Positions 51,011 to 59,827 of a DNA stretch of 64,000 nucleotides are shown here, piece by piece. Position 1 is the first letter of the stretch. Every line of letters starts with the position of its first letter. The notes beneath the pieces are model-generated. The model made no database searches. It saw only the letters and a list, made by a program, of their open reading frames with translations, and had not been told where the DNA came from. Source of the DNA: UBA1858 sp045106935. GTDB taxonomy: Bacteria; Pseudomonadota; Gammaproteobacteria; UBA4575. Location of the stretch: NCBI GenBank assembly GCA_045106935.1, contig JBGCFN010000017.1, positions 1-64,000 of the forward strand. Direction: 5' to 3'. The position numbers and the translations under genes were made by a program.

Positions 51011-52542
51011 GACTTGTTGCTGGAAGTAGACTTCATTTCGCGAAATCGAATCAGTTCGCTGAGTCGGTAGCCTGTGTAGCGCCCCATAATAAGACAAATG
51101 CCTAGAATAACTAATAAGAGTTCAGGGAATACAAACATTAAATAAGATAAGTGTTCGCTGGTCATGAGCAGATAACCAAAGCTTGCCACAACTAGGCTGC
51201 CAAGGCCTTGAAGCAAAGCGGCTTGAGCGCCATTTTCTTCCCATGCAATAGACATGCGTTCAATAGTCATTGCCAAGATAACCATAGGGAATAATGATAC
51301 GGATAGTAGTCTGTCGACACCCAGCTGACTGGTGATTAAGCTAATAATTAACATTAGCGTGACGACAACCACCAAAATTACCGCGAGTCTTGGGATAAGT
51401 AATAAACGTAAGTGTTCCAAGTAAAAACGGATTAGTAATCCTATAAATACGATGCCAGTGAAAAGAATAATGCCCCAAAGTAATTGAGTTTCGCGAAAAG
51501 CGACAGCAATTAAAATTGGCATAAATGTCCCGAATGTATGTATACCAATAAACGTCCGCATGAAAACAACAAGCAGTGCTCCTAGCGGCACCATTAATAA
51601 TAAGCTGTAAGTGTTTTGACTTTGAACGGGCAGTGCAAATAATGTTAATCCGCCAAACATGTAGCTTGATTGTTTTGCATTTTGTTTGGCGACATCCAAT
51701 AGTTCTATATAAGATTTTGTCACCGAGAATTCTAATTCAACATTTTTGCCATTCTTAACTTGGTAAAATGGGTCATCCCCAACTTTCCAAACTAGATGAT
51801 TGGCAGGTATACCTGCGCGACCATCTTTAGGGTCGAATGTTAGCCATTCGTCTCCATTGTATGCTTGGATTAACACTCTAGGGTGAGCATTATTGACCGA
51901 ATCAGCTAAGCCGATCACCCATAATTTGCGTGTTGGAATATGTGCAACAGAGAGTAATTTAATAACTAAGTCTGCAATTTCATGATTGGAGTTTGCCAAT
52001 CCGCGAATTAAAGATATGTTCTCATTGGCATCTGATGATTTCAGTTGACTGATTAACTCATAAGTAAACGAATACGTGTCGGCAGATTGGCTGCGTACAT
52101 CTTCAATAATTTTTGAGATGGCAGTCGCGTAAGGCTCTTCGAATCGTGGCGCGTCAGGATAACTTGGGATTGTTGTCCATTTCGATGCTGCACCTGTTTT
52201 GGTAACTGTAGTTCGGTAATATAAAGTTTGTTTGCCGTTGGCTTTTCTTATCGCCCAGTTCGCGGTTTTGTTGTCATCACTTCTTTTTGCATTTAATCCA
52301 AATTTTCCAGAAATAAAATATTCTTCAAGTTTAGAGTAGCCAGGAGTGACATTGGGGATATACAGCATTGCTTTTACGTTGCGCTTGTTCGCGTCGAAGC
52401 TTAGCCGAGCTTGCACCGTCCATGCTTCTGTTTCTTTGTCAGCAGCTAAAGGAAAATTTAATTGAATACTTTTATGTAAAAATATTGCCATGCCTATGGC
52501 AATGAATAATACAGACCAAAAGATAACGGGGGTTCGATGCAT
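51007..52542 (-). CDS. Inactive transglutaminase-fused 7TM (UUP1-like) membrane protein
   Basis: A 511-residue inner-membrane protein. One N-terminal helix (about 8-25) is followed by a periplasmic transglutaminase-like fold (about 160-265) in which the His and Asp-Pro motifs remain but no cysteine is found at the nucleophile position, so it is probably a binding domain. About six or seven membrane helices follow from residue 295. This architecture is found beside RimK-like ligases and retropepsin-like proteins in many proteobacteria. It overlaps the ligase gene by 4 bp. Confidence 0.85.
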   Translation of the reverse strand: MHRTPVIFWSVLFIAIGMAIFLHKSIQLNFPLAADKETEAWTVQARLSFDANKRNVKAMLYIPNVTPGYSKLEEYFISGKFGLNAKRSDDNKTANWAIRKANGKQTLYYRTTVTKTGAASKWTTIPSYPDAPRFEEPYATAISKIIEDVRSQSADTYSFTYELISQLKSSDANENISLIRGLANSNHEIADLVIKLLSVAHIPTRKLWVIGLADSVNNAHPRVLIQAYNGDEWLTFDPKDGRAGIPANHLVWKVGDDPFYQVKNGKNVELEFSVTKSYIELLDVAKQNAKQSSYMFGGLTLFALPVQSQNTYSLLLMVPLGALLVVFMRTFIGIHTFGTFMPILIAVAFRETQLLWGIILFTGIVFIGLLIRFYLEHLRLLLIPRLAVILVVVVTLMLIISLITSQLGVDRLLSVSLFPMVILAMTIERMSIAWEENGAQAALLQGLGSLVVASFGYLLMTSEHLSYLMFVFPELLLVILGICLIMGRYTGYRLSELIRFREMKSTSSNKS

Positions 52543-52573
52543 GGGGAAAAATAAAGTAAGAAATTAGTTGGCG

Positions 52574-53110
52574 TTATTGAGTCTGCGTATTTATAGGCAA
52601 ACAAGATGAGAGTGTTAAAAAAGTTTTATTGGGGTCAATGATGGCCGCTTTTTTTAGGAATTGTCTACCAAGTAAGACGTCATATATATATTCACTACGA
52701 TCGGCTAATGTGAATTCAGTGATGAACTTGCGACCGTTAAAGCACAAATCTAACTCAACCACATATCTCGGATCATGGTTACCATCATGATTTTTTATAT
52801 TTGCTTTGCGTGAGCGCGGCTTCTCCATATCTATGCTGTGTTTCTTGCCTCGGCTGTCCGTTAGCTGCAATCTGAATCGTGCCCATCTTTTGCCATTTTT
52901 TTTAAACGGTTTAATATTGGTTGCATGGATGGATGACGTTTTTGCACCCGTATCCAATTTAGCTTTTATATCGTAAGTCTGATTCTCAATACGAACTTTT
53001 TCTACCCAACCCGCAATCACTCGCGCAGGATCTTTGGCTAGGCTAGAGGATGAGTAAAAAGGGATTAAAATTAATAGAATAAATATGGGTTTTGCTGATC
53101 TGGTCATCAT
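52574..53110 (-). CDS. Retropepsin-like (RimK-associated) periplasmic protein
   Basis: A 178-residue protein with a signal peptide (to about residue 25) and a single retropepsin-like domain. The catalytic triad reads Leu-Asp-Thr-Gly-Ala-Lys-Thr-Ser-Ser, and a Leu-Leu-Gly-Arg motif lies near the end. Often annotated as an ATP-dependent zinc protease, though neither ATP nor zinc motifs are seen; an aspartic peptidase dimer is a better reading of the sequence. First gene of the four-gene group, 31 bp before the 7TM gene. Confidence 0.85.
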   Translation of the reverse strand: MMTRSAKPIFILLILIPFYSSSSLAKDPARVIAGWVEKVRIENQTYDIKAKLDTGAKTSSIHATNIKPFKKNGKRWARFRLQLTDSRGKKHSIDMEKPRSRKANIKNHDGNHDPRYVVELDLCFNGRKFITEFTLADRSEYIYDVLLGRQFLKKAAIIDPNKTFLTLSSCLPINTQTQ

Positions 53111-53266
53111 GATTGTTTTTGTTGTCGCGCAGATGTTATTGAAGTCTGACTACTGGTATGACTACAACGCAAGGAATAAGTTTGCAGTCCGTGCTTAGCT
53201 TACGATATACGGTATCACTCAGCTTTCAAAGTAAACATTGGAAAGAAAATGTGGGCTGTATGTGTG

Positions 53267-54418
53267 TTAATACGTTAATGCTCCGTAGATAGGGCGCTGA
53301 CCAACGTTTACCTTCCATTCTATTAAATTGCCATTGCGAATGCCTTTAATCATTAATTCCTGTTGAGGGCGATAGCGAATGACTTGATTAAGGATTTGAC
53401 GTTCATCAGTAATGATTTGATCATTCATGGAAATGATGATGTCACCTGGATAAAGACCAGCGGCGTGAGCGGGACCACCGCGTACGATACCCGACACCAG
53501 AACGCCTCCACTGTCAGTTAACCCAAATGATTCGGATAACTGAGGAGAAATATTTTGCATGCGTACGCCAATCCAGCCACGTAACACACGTCCGTATTCA
53601 ATCATGTGTGCCATGACTTCTTTTGCAAGCTCAATGGGAATGGCAAAACCGATGCCAACGGAAGTTCCGTTTTTAGATGAAGTAATGGTATTGATTCCAA
53701 TTAATTCACCTTTCGCATTCACTAATGCACCTCCTGAATTGCCAGGATTAATTGCCGCATCTGTTTGAATGTAATTTTCAAATACATTGACACCCAAGTG
53801 ATTTCTTCCGGTAGCACTAATAATTCCTTGAGATACGGTTTGCCCAAGTCCAAAAGGGTTGCCAATGGCCAGGACGACATCGCCAACTGCTAATGGTTGA
53901 GAGGTTCCTAATGTGATACTGGGAACTTCGAAGGTAGGAATTTGTAATACGGCAAGATCAGTTTCAGGGTCAGCGCCAACAACCTTAGCGCTTAGTTGTC
54001 GGCCATCGCGTAAATACACTTCGATTTCTTCAGCATTCTCGATGACATGATTATTTGTCAGAATATGGCCTTGTGCTGTGACAATAACGCCTGAACCCAA
54101 ACTGGTGACCGTGCGATCTAGATTGCGTCCATACATGTTACGTAACATGCGTTCTAATTGAGGGTCATTGGTCGAGAATTTGCGCGACCCTTTAACTAAT
54201 TTTTTAGTGTAAATATTAACGACTGCGGGGGCCGCTTTACTGACCGCATCAGAATATGAGAATGGGCCAAATTGACCAAGATTATCAGACTGGGTGTGTG
54301 CATCACCATTAGTAGATTGCAGCCAAGTATTTGGCAGCAGAAATATGAGTATTGCAGCCGCAATGATGCCGACGGCGGCCGATTGAGCTAAGAATATGAA
54401 GAATTTTCGAGGTAACAT
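53267..54418 (-). CDS. DegS-like membrane-anchored serine protease (Do/DegQ family)
   Basis: A 383-residue trypsin-like protease. One N-terminal membrane helix (about 8-28), then the catalytic triad: His in Asn-Asn-His-Val-Ile, Asp in Asp-Pro-Glu-Thr-Asp-Leu-Ala, and Ser in Pro-Gly-Asn-Ser-Gly-Gly-Ala. A single PDZ domain ends the protein. One PDZ and a membrane anchor rather than a signal peptide point to DegS, the sensor protease that starts the sigma-E response. AlgW-type is the close alternative. Confidence 0.92.
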   Translation of the reverse strand: MLPRKFFIFLAQSAAVGIIAAAILIFLLPNTWLQSTNGDAHTQSDNLGQFGPFSYSDAVSKAAPAVVNIYTKKLVKGSRKFSTNDPQLERMLRNMYGRNLDRTVTSLGSGVIVTAQGHILTNNHVIENAEEIEVYLRDGRQLSAKVVGADPETDLAVLQIPTFEVPSITLGTSQPLAVGDVVLAIGNPFGLGQTVSQGIISATGRNHLGVNVFENYIQTDAAINPGNSGGALVNAKGELIGINTITSSKNGTSVGIGFAIPIELAKEVMAHMIEYGRVLRGWIGVRMQNISPQLSESFGLTDSGGVLVSGIVRGGPAHAAGLYPGDIIISMNDQIITDERQILNQVIRYRPQQELMIKGIRNGNLIEWKVNVGQRPIYGALTY

Positions 54419-54501
54419 GAAGTAGTTACACTATCATGCGTTGTGCCTGACGTCAGCAGACACCCCTGTTATTATATCGGTATATTTTCCTACCAAATGC
54501 C

Positions 54502-55260
54502 ATGAGCACATTAGTCGACATTACTGATTACACCGATAGCTATCTACGCATAGCCAATTTCCACGATTATTGTCCTAATGGCCTCCAAGTTGAAGGACGC
54601 CAGAACGTTGCGAAGGTCGCCACGGCGGTCACGGCAAGTTTGGCAGTGATTGAACAAGCGGTCGCATGGGGAGCAGATTGTCTAATTGTTCATCATGGTT
54701 ATTTCTGGAAAAATGAGCGTGCGCAAGTGGTCGGGATGAAAAAGCGACGATTACAGGCACTTCTTGGAGCGGATATCAGCTTGCTGGCTTATCATCTTCC
54801 GTTGGATGCTCACCCAGTAGTCGGAAATAATGCCCAAATTGCCTGCCGATTAGGGATTTCAAATCTGCAACCGCTTCAGAAATCTAGCAAAACACCGATT
54901 GGAAACGTAGGTATGTTGGAAGCACCGTTAGACATAAAAGAATTCGTCAACGCATGTGGTCAAAATTTAATGCATGATCCGCTACACATAGATGCCGGTC
55001 CGCGTCAGGTGCAGCGAATTGCCTTGTGTACAGGTGGGGCACAACACATGATAGAAGATGCCGTGGAATGCCGAGCTGACGTATATTTGACTGGCGAAAT
55101 TTCAGAACAAACAGTGCATATTGCACGTGAGTGTAATATTCATTTCATCGCTGCAGGACATCACGCGACTGAACGCTATGGTGTTCAAGCCTTGGCAGAG
55201 CATTTGGCAGAAAAATTTGGCCTAGAGCACCAATACTTTGATGAAATTAATCCAGCTTAA
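54502..55260 (+). CDS. Nif3-like dinuclear metal centre protein
   Basis: A 252-residue YbgI/NIF3-family protein. The paired metal-binding histidines are in Leu-Ile-Val-His-His-Gly-Tyr, and a late Ala-Ala-Gly-His-His-Ala-Thr-Glu completes the dinuclear site. Members form hexameric toroids; the reaction is not settled (a GTP cyclohydrolase activity was suggested for one homologue). It is divergent from degS and precedes petABC, a common gammaproteobacterial order. Confidence 0.92.
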   Translation: MSTLVDITDYTDSYLRIANFHDYCPNGLQVEGRQNVAKVATAVTASLAVIEQAVAWGADCLIVHHGYFWKNERAQVVGMKKRRLQALLGADISLLAYHLPLDAHPVVGNNAQIACRLGISNLQPLQKSSKTPIGNVGMLEAPLDIKEFVNACGQNLMHDPLHIDAGPRQVQRIALCTGGAQHMIEDAVECRADVYLTGEISEQTVHIARECNIHFIAAGHHATERYGVQALAEHLAEKFGLEHQYFDEINPA

Positions 55261-55341
55261 CGGACTAAGATCGCTGAATTTGCCTTGACGTTTTTTACTA
55301 GTTACGCCATCCTACCGCGCTTTTAGGTGCAGAGTAAAATT

Positions 55342-55367
55342 CGCTATTCAAGGACTATTCAATAGCG
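55342..55367 (+). repeat. 7-bp inverted repeat in the petA upstream region
   Basis: CGCTATT and AATAGCG flank 12 bases, about 55 bp before the petA ATG. An A-run follows rather than a T-run, so it is not a plus-strand terminator for the Nif3-like gene. It may be an operator or leader hairpin. Confidence 0.35.
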
Positions 55368-55419
55368 CAAAAAAAGCTAACTAAATGCAGGTTATTAGGT
55401 AATCGATAAGGAGATTTAC

Positions 55420-56019
55420 ATGTCGGAGCACGTTGTAGACACGGGTCGTCGAAAAATGTTGACGGTGAGTGCAAGTGTGGTGGGCGCTATTGGTGCAGCC
55501 GTTGCAATTGTACCCTTTGTATCCACTATGAGCCCAAGTGCTCGAGCATTGGCTTCTGGAGCCCCTGTAGAGGTAGATGTCAGCAAATTAGAGCCAGGCC
55601 AAAAGATCCAAGTAGAGTGGCGTCGTAAGCCAGTATGGATTGTACGTCGTTCTGATGAAATGGTTTCTCTACTTAATTCTACGGAAGAAAGAGTGCGTGA
55701 CCCTAACTCAGATGAATTAGGTCAGCAGCCAGAATTTGCCCGTAATCAAGAGCGTTCACTGAGACCTGAAGTGTTAGTTTTGGTTGGAATTTGTACACAT
55801 TTGGGTTGCTCGCCCACATTTAGACCAGAGTTGGCGCCGGCAGATTTAGGCCCAGACTGGGTGGGTGGTTTCTACTGCCCTTGTCATGGATCAAGTTTCG
55901 ATATGGCGGGACGTGTATATAAGAATGTTCCGGCCAACAAAAATCTTGAAGTCCCACCATATAAATATCTTAGCGACAACGTAATTGTGGTCGGCGAGCT
56001 TGATGAGGGAGCTGCATAA
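55420..56019 (+). CDS. petA: Ubiquinol-cytochrome c reductase Rieske iron-sulfur subunit
   Basis: A 199-residue Rieske protein. The N-terminus carries a Gly-Arg-Arg-Lys motif before a hydrophobic anchor, as in Tat-inserted Rieske proteins. The 2Fe-2S site is Cys-Thr-His-Leu-Gly-Cys and Cys-Pro-Cys-His-Gly-Ser. A good AAGGAG lies before the ATG. The stop is adjacent to the petB start. Confidence 0.95.
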   Translation: MSEHVVDTGRRKMLTVSASVVGAIGAAVAIVPFVSTMSPSARALASGAPVEVDVSKLEPGQKIQVEWRRKPVWIVRRSDEMVSLLNSTEERVRDPNSDELGQQPEFARNQERSLRPEVLVLVGICTHLGCSPTFRPELAPADLGPDWVGGFYCPCHGSSFDMAGRVYKNVPANKNLEVPPYKYLSDNVIVVGELDEGAA

Positions 56020-57411
56020 ATGACTAATAAAGTAGGCGGAGTTATAGGATGGGTGGATTCACGATTACCTGTCATCGAATTTTGGGAAGCACACCTCTCA
56101 AAATATTATGCACCTAAGAATTTTAATTTCTGGTATTTCTTTGGATCGCTAGCGTTATTAATACTAGTGCTTCAAATAGTCACTGGTATTTTCTTAACCA
56201 TGCACTATAAGCCTGATGCAGAATTAGCCTTTGCATCGGTTGAATATATTATGCGAGATGTCAATTGGGGCTGGCTAGTGCGTTATATGCATTCCACCGG
56301 CGCCTCAGCATTCTTCGTGGTTATCTATTTACATATGCTGCGAGGCTTAATGTATGGGTCGTTTAAAGAACCACGAGAATTAATTTGGTTGTTCGGCATG
56401 ATGATTTACCTATGCTTAATGGCTGAAGCCTTTATGGGTTACTTATTACCATGGGGTCAAATGTCTTACTGGGGTGCACAAGTTATCGTTAACTTGTTCG
56501 GTACGATTCCAGTGGTTGGTGATGAATTAGCTTTATGGATACGTGGAGACTTTGTTGTTTCAGATGCCACATTGAATCGCTTCTTTGCATTGCATGTGAT
56601 CGCTGTGCCAATTGTTTTATTAGGCTTAGTAGTTGCGCATATCGCAGCCTTGCATACAGTGGGATCAAACAATCCTGACGGTGTTGAAATCAAGAAGAAC
56701 AAAGGTGCAGATGGTGTTCCATTAGACGGCATTCCATTCCACCCTTATTACACAGTTAAGGATATTGTAGGCACCGTTGTCTTCTTGTTTATATTCTCAG
56801 TGGTTGTGTTCTTTGCTCCGGAAATGGGCGGTTACTTCCTTGAGCACGCTAACTTTGAACCAGCTAATCCATTAGCTACGCCTGAGCATATTGCGCCAGT
56901 CTGGTATTTCACTCCGTTCTATACAGTGTTAAGAGCAATACCCAATCCATTCTGGGGCGTGATGGCCATGGGTGCGGCGGTAGTTGTCTTATTCTTCCTG
57001 CCTTGGATCGACAAGAATGTCGTTAAGTCTATTCGCTATAGAAGTGCATTGTATAAGGTCAATTTGTTTGTGTTCTTAGTAGCGTTTGTTTGGCTGGGTT
57101 ACTACGGTGTTCAAGCCGTCACCCCAATGGCGTCACAAATGGCATTAAGGCTGTCTGAATTGTACTTCTTGTTCTTTGCCGTGTTAGCTATATACAGCAC
57201 GCGTCGTTCTGCTATGTATTACATTGGGTGGTTCATCGTTTTTGTTGGATTGATAACGGCATATGATCTCTACAGAAATAATCCAGAAATTGCAGAGTTG
57301 ACTTGGAAGACGTGGATCATTCCAGTGGCATTCCTATTTGTGACTTTAATAGGTGCTGCATTTACTAATTTAGATCAAGATAAACCAGTGCCAGAGAGGG
57401 TTACTTCATGA
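56020..57411 (+). CDS. petB: Cytochrome b subunit of the bc1 complex
   Basis: A 463-residue full-length cytochrome b with four haem-ligand histidines in two helices (around His-Ser-Thr-Gly-Ala-Ser with a later Tyr-Leu-His-Met, and His-Val-Ile-Ala with Val-Ala-His). The quinol-site motif Pro-Glu appears as Ala-Thr-Pro-Glu-His-Ile. Extra C-terminal helices extend it past the usual length. It overlaps petC by 4 bp. Confidence 0.96.
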   Translation: MTNKVGGVIGWVDSRLPVIEFWEAHLSKYYAPKNFNFWYFFGSLALLILVLQIVTGIFLTMHYKPDAELAFASVEYIMRDVNWGWLVRYMHSTGASAFFVVIYLHMLRGLMYGSFKEPRELIWLFGMMIYLCLMAEAFMGYLLPWGQMSYWGAQVIVNLFGTIPVVGDELALWIRGDFVVSDATLNRFFALHVIAVPIVLLGLVVAHIAALHTVGSNNPDGVEIKKNKGADGVPLDGIPFHPYYTVKDIVGTVVFLFIFSVVVFFAPEMGGYFLEHANFEPANPLATPEHIAPVWYFTPFYTVLRAIPNPFWGVMAMGAAVVVLFFLPWIDKNVVKSIRYRSALYKVNLFVFLVAFVWLGYYGVQAVTPMASQMALRLSELYFLFFAVLAIYSTRRSAMYYIGWFIVFVGLITAYDLYRNNPEIAELTWKTWIIPVAFLFVTLIGAAFTNLDQDKPVPERVTS

Positions 57412-58169
57412 AGAATATTTGTAAATTAATTTGTGTAGTCGCTCTTGTATCGTCCTCGTTTAGCTGGGCGGCTGGTGGCGGTGGTCCATTGTTTGAAATG
57501 CACGTAGATGTTCATCATCAGAAGTCATTGCAACGTGGCGCTAAGACATTTGTAAACTACTGCTTAACTTGTCATGCAGCCTCGTTTAATCGCTACAACC
57601 GTGTTGCGGCTGATTTGGGGATTAGTGAAGAGAATATGCGCGAGCACATGATTTTCACTGGAAGAAAATTCGGTGACACTATGACAGTGGCGCTCACCTC
57701 TGAACAAGGTAAAGAATGGTTTGGTGCTCCGCCTCCTGACTTGAGTGTTAAAGCAAGATCTCGCGGTGCTAACTGGATTTATAGTTTCTTGAAATCATAT
57801 TACATTGATGATTCAGCCATCCGTGGAGTGAATAACTTACAGTTCCCAGGAACGTCTATGCCGCATGTGCTTTGGGAATATCAAGGGCTTCAAACGTTAG
57901 CAGAAAATGATGATAGTCATGCTGATGATGGCCACGGTGACGGACATGGTAAAAGCCATGCTTCTCCGTTTGAGATGGCAGTCCCAGGCAAATTAACGCC
58001 TGAAGAATATGATTCAATGTTGGTCGATTTGGTCAATTTCTTGGTTTATATGGGCGAACCTGCTCAGCTTAAGCGTCAGGGCATCGGCGTAGCTGTGTTA
58101 TTCTTCCTGGCAGCGCTTGGAGTACTTGTGTATTTCATGAAGCGAGACTACTGGAAAGATATCCACTAA
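57408..58169 (+). CDS. petC: Cytochrome c1 subunit
   Basis: A 253-residue cytochrome c1 with a signal peptide (cleavage near Ser-Trp-Ala, residue 21), haem site Cys-Leu-Thr-Cys-His, axial methionine probably in Gly-Thr-Ser-Met-Pro-His, and a C-terminal membrane anchor. A short His/Asp/Gly-rich insert near residues 170-185 is unusual and might bind metal. Confidence 0.95.
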   Translation: MKNICKLICVVALVSSSFSWAAGGGGPLFEMHVDVHHQKSLQRGAKTFVNYCLTCHAASFNRYNRVAADLGISEENMREHMIFTGRKFGDTMTVALTSEQGKEWFGAPPPDLSVKARSRGANWIYSFLKSYYIDDSAIRGVNNLQFPGTSMPHVLWEYQGLQTLAENDDSHADDGHGDGHGKSHASPFEMAVPGKLTPEEYDSMLVDLVNFLVYMGEPAQLKRQGIGVAVLFFLAALGVLVYFMKRDYWKDIH

Positions 58170-58197
58170 TAATAATTAACTAAACCTTGGAAAATTT

Positions 58198-58827
58198 ATG
58201 GCGTTAATCGCTAATCGAAGATCTGTGATGACTTTGTTTTCAGATCCTGCATGTATTCAAAGTCACCGTACTAGAATCGTCCTGTCAGAAAAAGACATTA
58301 CCGCGGATGTTGTTCAAATTGACCAGAATAACAAACCGGAAGATTTGTCAGAATTAAACCCATACAATTCTGTGCCGACCTTAGTAGATCGGGATTTAGT
58401 TTTATATGATGCACGTGTGATTATGGAGTACTTTGATGAGCGATTTCCGCATCCGCCATTAATGCCAGTAGATCCTGTATCACGTTCAAAATCACGTTTA
58501 GCGTTGTTTCATATTGAAAAAGACTGGTATGCACCGGTCGATACCATTCTTAATGGTAGCCCTGAAGAAAGTGAACAAGCGCGTAAAATTTTAGAAGATG
58601 CATTGATAAGCTCTATTGAAATATTTAGCGTCAAGCCTTACTTCTTGAGTGATGAGTTCAGTTTGGTTGATTGCTCAATAGCTCCATTATTATGGAGACT
58701 GCCTAGCTTGAATATCAATCTTCCACCTGAAGCTAAAGCAATTGTTGACTATGGCAATCGAGTATTTGATCGTCCTTCTTTCCGTAGTAGCTTGTCAGAA
58801 GAAGAGCTTGAGATGCGACCTATATAA
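58198..58827 (+). CDS. sspA: Stringent starvation protein A
   Basis: A 209-residue GST-fold protein that binds RNA polymerase. The start Asn-Arg-Arg-Ser-Val-Met-Thr-Leu-Phe-Ser matches SspA closely, and Pro-Thr-Leu-Val-Asp-Arg is in the thioredoxin-like half. It follows petC by 28 bp, the usual pet-ssp arrangement. Confidence 0.94.
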   Translation: MALIANRRSVMTLFSDPACIQSHRTRIVLSEKDITADVVQIDQNNKPEDLSELNPYNSVPTLVDRDLVLYDARVIMEYFDERFPHPPLMPVDPVSRSKSRLALFHIEKDWYAPVDTILNGSPEESEQARKILEDALISSIEIFSVKPYFLSDEFSLVDCSIAPLLWRLPSLNINLPPEAKAIVDYGNRVFDRPSFRSSLSEEELEMRPI

Positions 58828-58900
58828 GTCGTACACATCAACAATACTTTGCAAGTAAATTTAGCCTTGAATGTTAATTCTTGATTATAAGAGATAGTCA

Positions 58901-59278
58901 ATGACATCGACGCGTCCATATCTAATCCGCGCAATGATTGAGTGGATTTTAGATAACGGTATGACACCCCACCTTCTTGTCGATACCAAAGATGAAAGTG
59001 TTCACGTTCCTCGTCAGTACGAGCAAGAAGGTAAGATTGTTCTAAACATCAGTCCTACTGCTACACAAAATCTTGATATTGGTGATGAAGCAGTCACATT
59101 TAATGCGCGCTTCGACGGTGAGCCAACCTCTGTGTATATTCCTATTGGTTTTGTTCTCGCGATTTATACGCGAGAAAATGGGCAAGGCATGATGTTCGGT
59201 GAAGATAATGAAATCACTCCGCCACCGGACCCGGATAACCCTTCCACTAAGCGATCACACTTAAAAGTTGTTAAATAA
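58901..59278 (+). CDS. sspB: ClpXP adaptor (stringent starvation protein B)
   Basis: A 125-residue SspB: the core (Pro-Tyr-Leu-Ile-Arg-Ala, Thr-Pro-His-Leu-Leu-Val-Asp, Phe-Asn-Ala-Arg-Phe) binds ssrA tags, and the acidic Pro-rich linker ends in Lys-Arg-Ser-His-Leu-Lys-Val-Val-Lys, the tail that docks on ClpX. 73 bp after sspA. Confidence 0.94.
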   Translation: MTSTRPYLIRAMIEWILDNGMTPHLLVDTKDESVHVPRQYEQEGKIVLNISPTATQNLDIGDEAVTFNARFDGEPTSVYIPIGFVLAIYTRENGQGMMFGEDNEITPPPDPDNPSTKRSHLKVVK

Positions 59279-59306
59279 TTAAGTGAAAATCGTGCCGGCG
59301 ACTGGG

Positions 59307-59825
59307 CTAATTATCGATAAGTTGCTTGCTCGGTATTTGCTGTGATGCAAAAAAGCCAACCCAGGTAAAAAGTACATTACTGATCAATGTATTTTTGAAG
59401 AATGGGATTCCGGCAACATAAGCCTGTGTGAGACCAGAAAGATTATGAGCATACATATCATGTGACAGCCATGCTCCGAAATTCGTCACCAAGAAGAATG
59501 CTATTGCAGAAAATAATGCTGCGAGACTAATTGAAACTAAAGATAAACGAGTTAACCAATAATGGCTGGCAACTACTATGAGTGTTACTGCACCATAAAC
59601 GTATAGCATCGAGCTATGAAATCCAATGATCGCGTCACTAAGGAACATAGCAATTATTGGTATTGAGATTGATATTTTCAGGTCCTTAATGAAGGCACCG
59701 GACAGCAACGCCATGGCACCTAATGGTGTGAAATTGGGTGCGTGTGGAATTAGGCGGCTAAATGCAAGAAACAAAATAATTGCAGCGAGCCATTGCCAAG
59801 AAGGACGATCAAAATTTTTAAACAT
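59307..59825 (-). CDS. DUF6580 membrane protein, putative ECF S-component-like transporter
   Basis: About 172 residues with five or six hydrophobic helices, no cysteine. The conserved Asn-Phe-Thr-Pro-Leu-Gly-Ala-Met-Ala-Leu after the first helix and Leu-Ser-Asp-Ala-Ile-Ile-Gly-Phe-His are typical of DUF6580. Family members resemble the substrate-binding S-components of ECF transporters. The start at 59825 is chosen because it has GGAATT upstream and lies just after the ROK gene stop. It is the last gene of a riboswitch-led operon with btuB and PduO, which points to corrinoid uptake (inference). Confidence 0.75.
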   Translation of the reverse strand: MFKNFDRPSWQWLAAIILFLAFSRLIPHAPNFTPLGAMALLSGAFIKDLKISISIPIIAMFLSDAIIGFHSSMLYVYGAVTLIVVASHYWLTRLSLVSISLAALFSAIAFFLVTNFGAWLSHDMYAHNLSGLTQAYVAGIPFFKNTLISNVLFTWVGFFASQQIPSKQLIDN

Positions 59826-59827
59826 AA

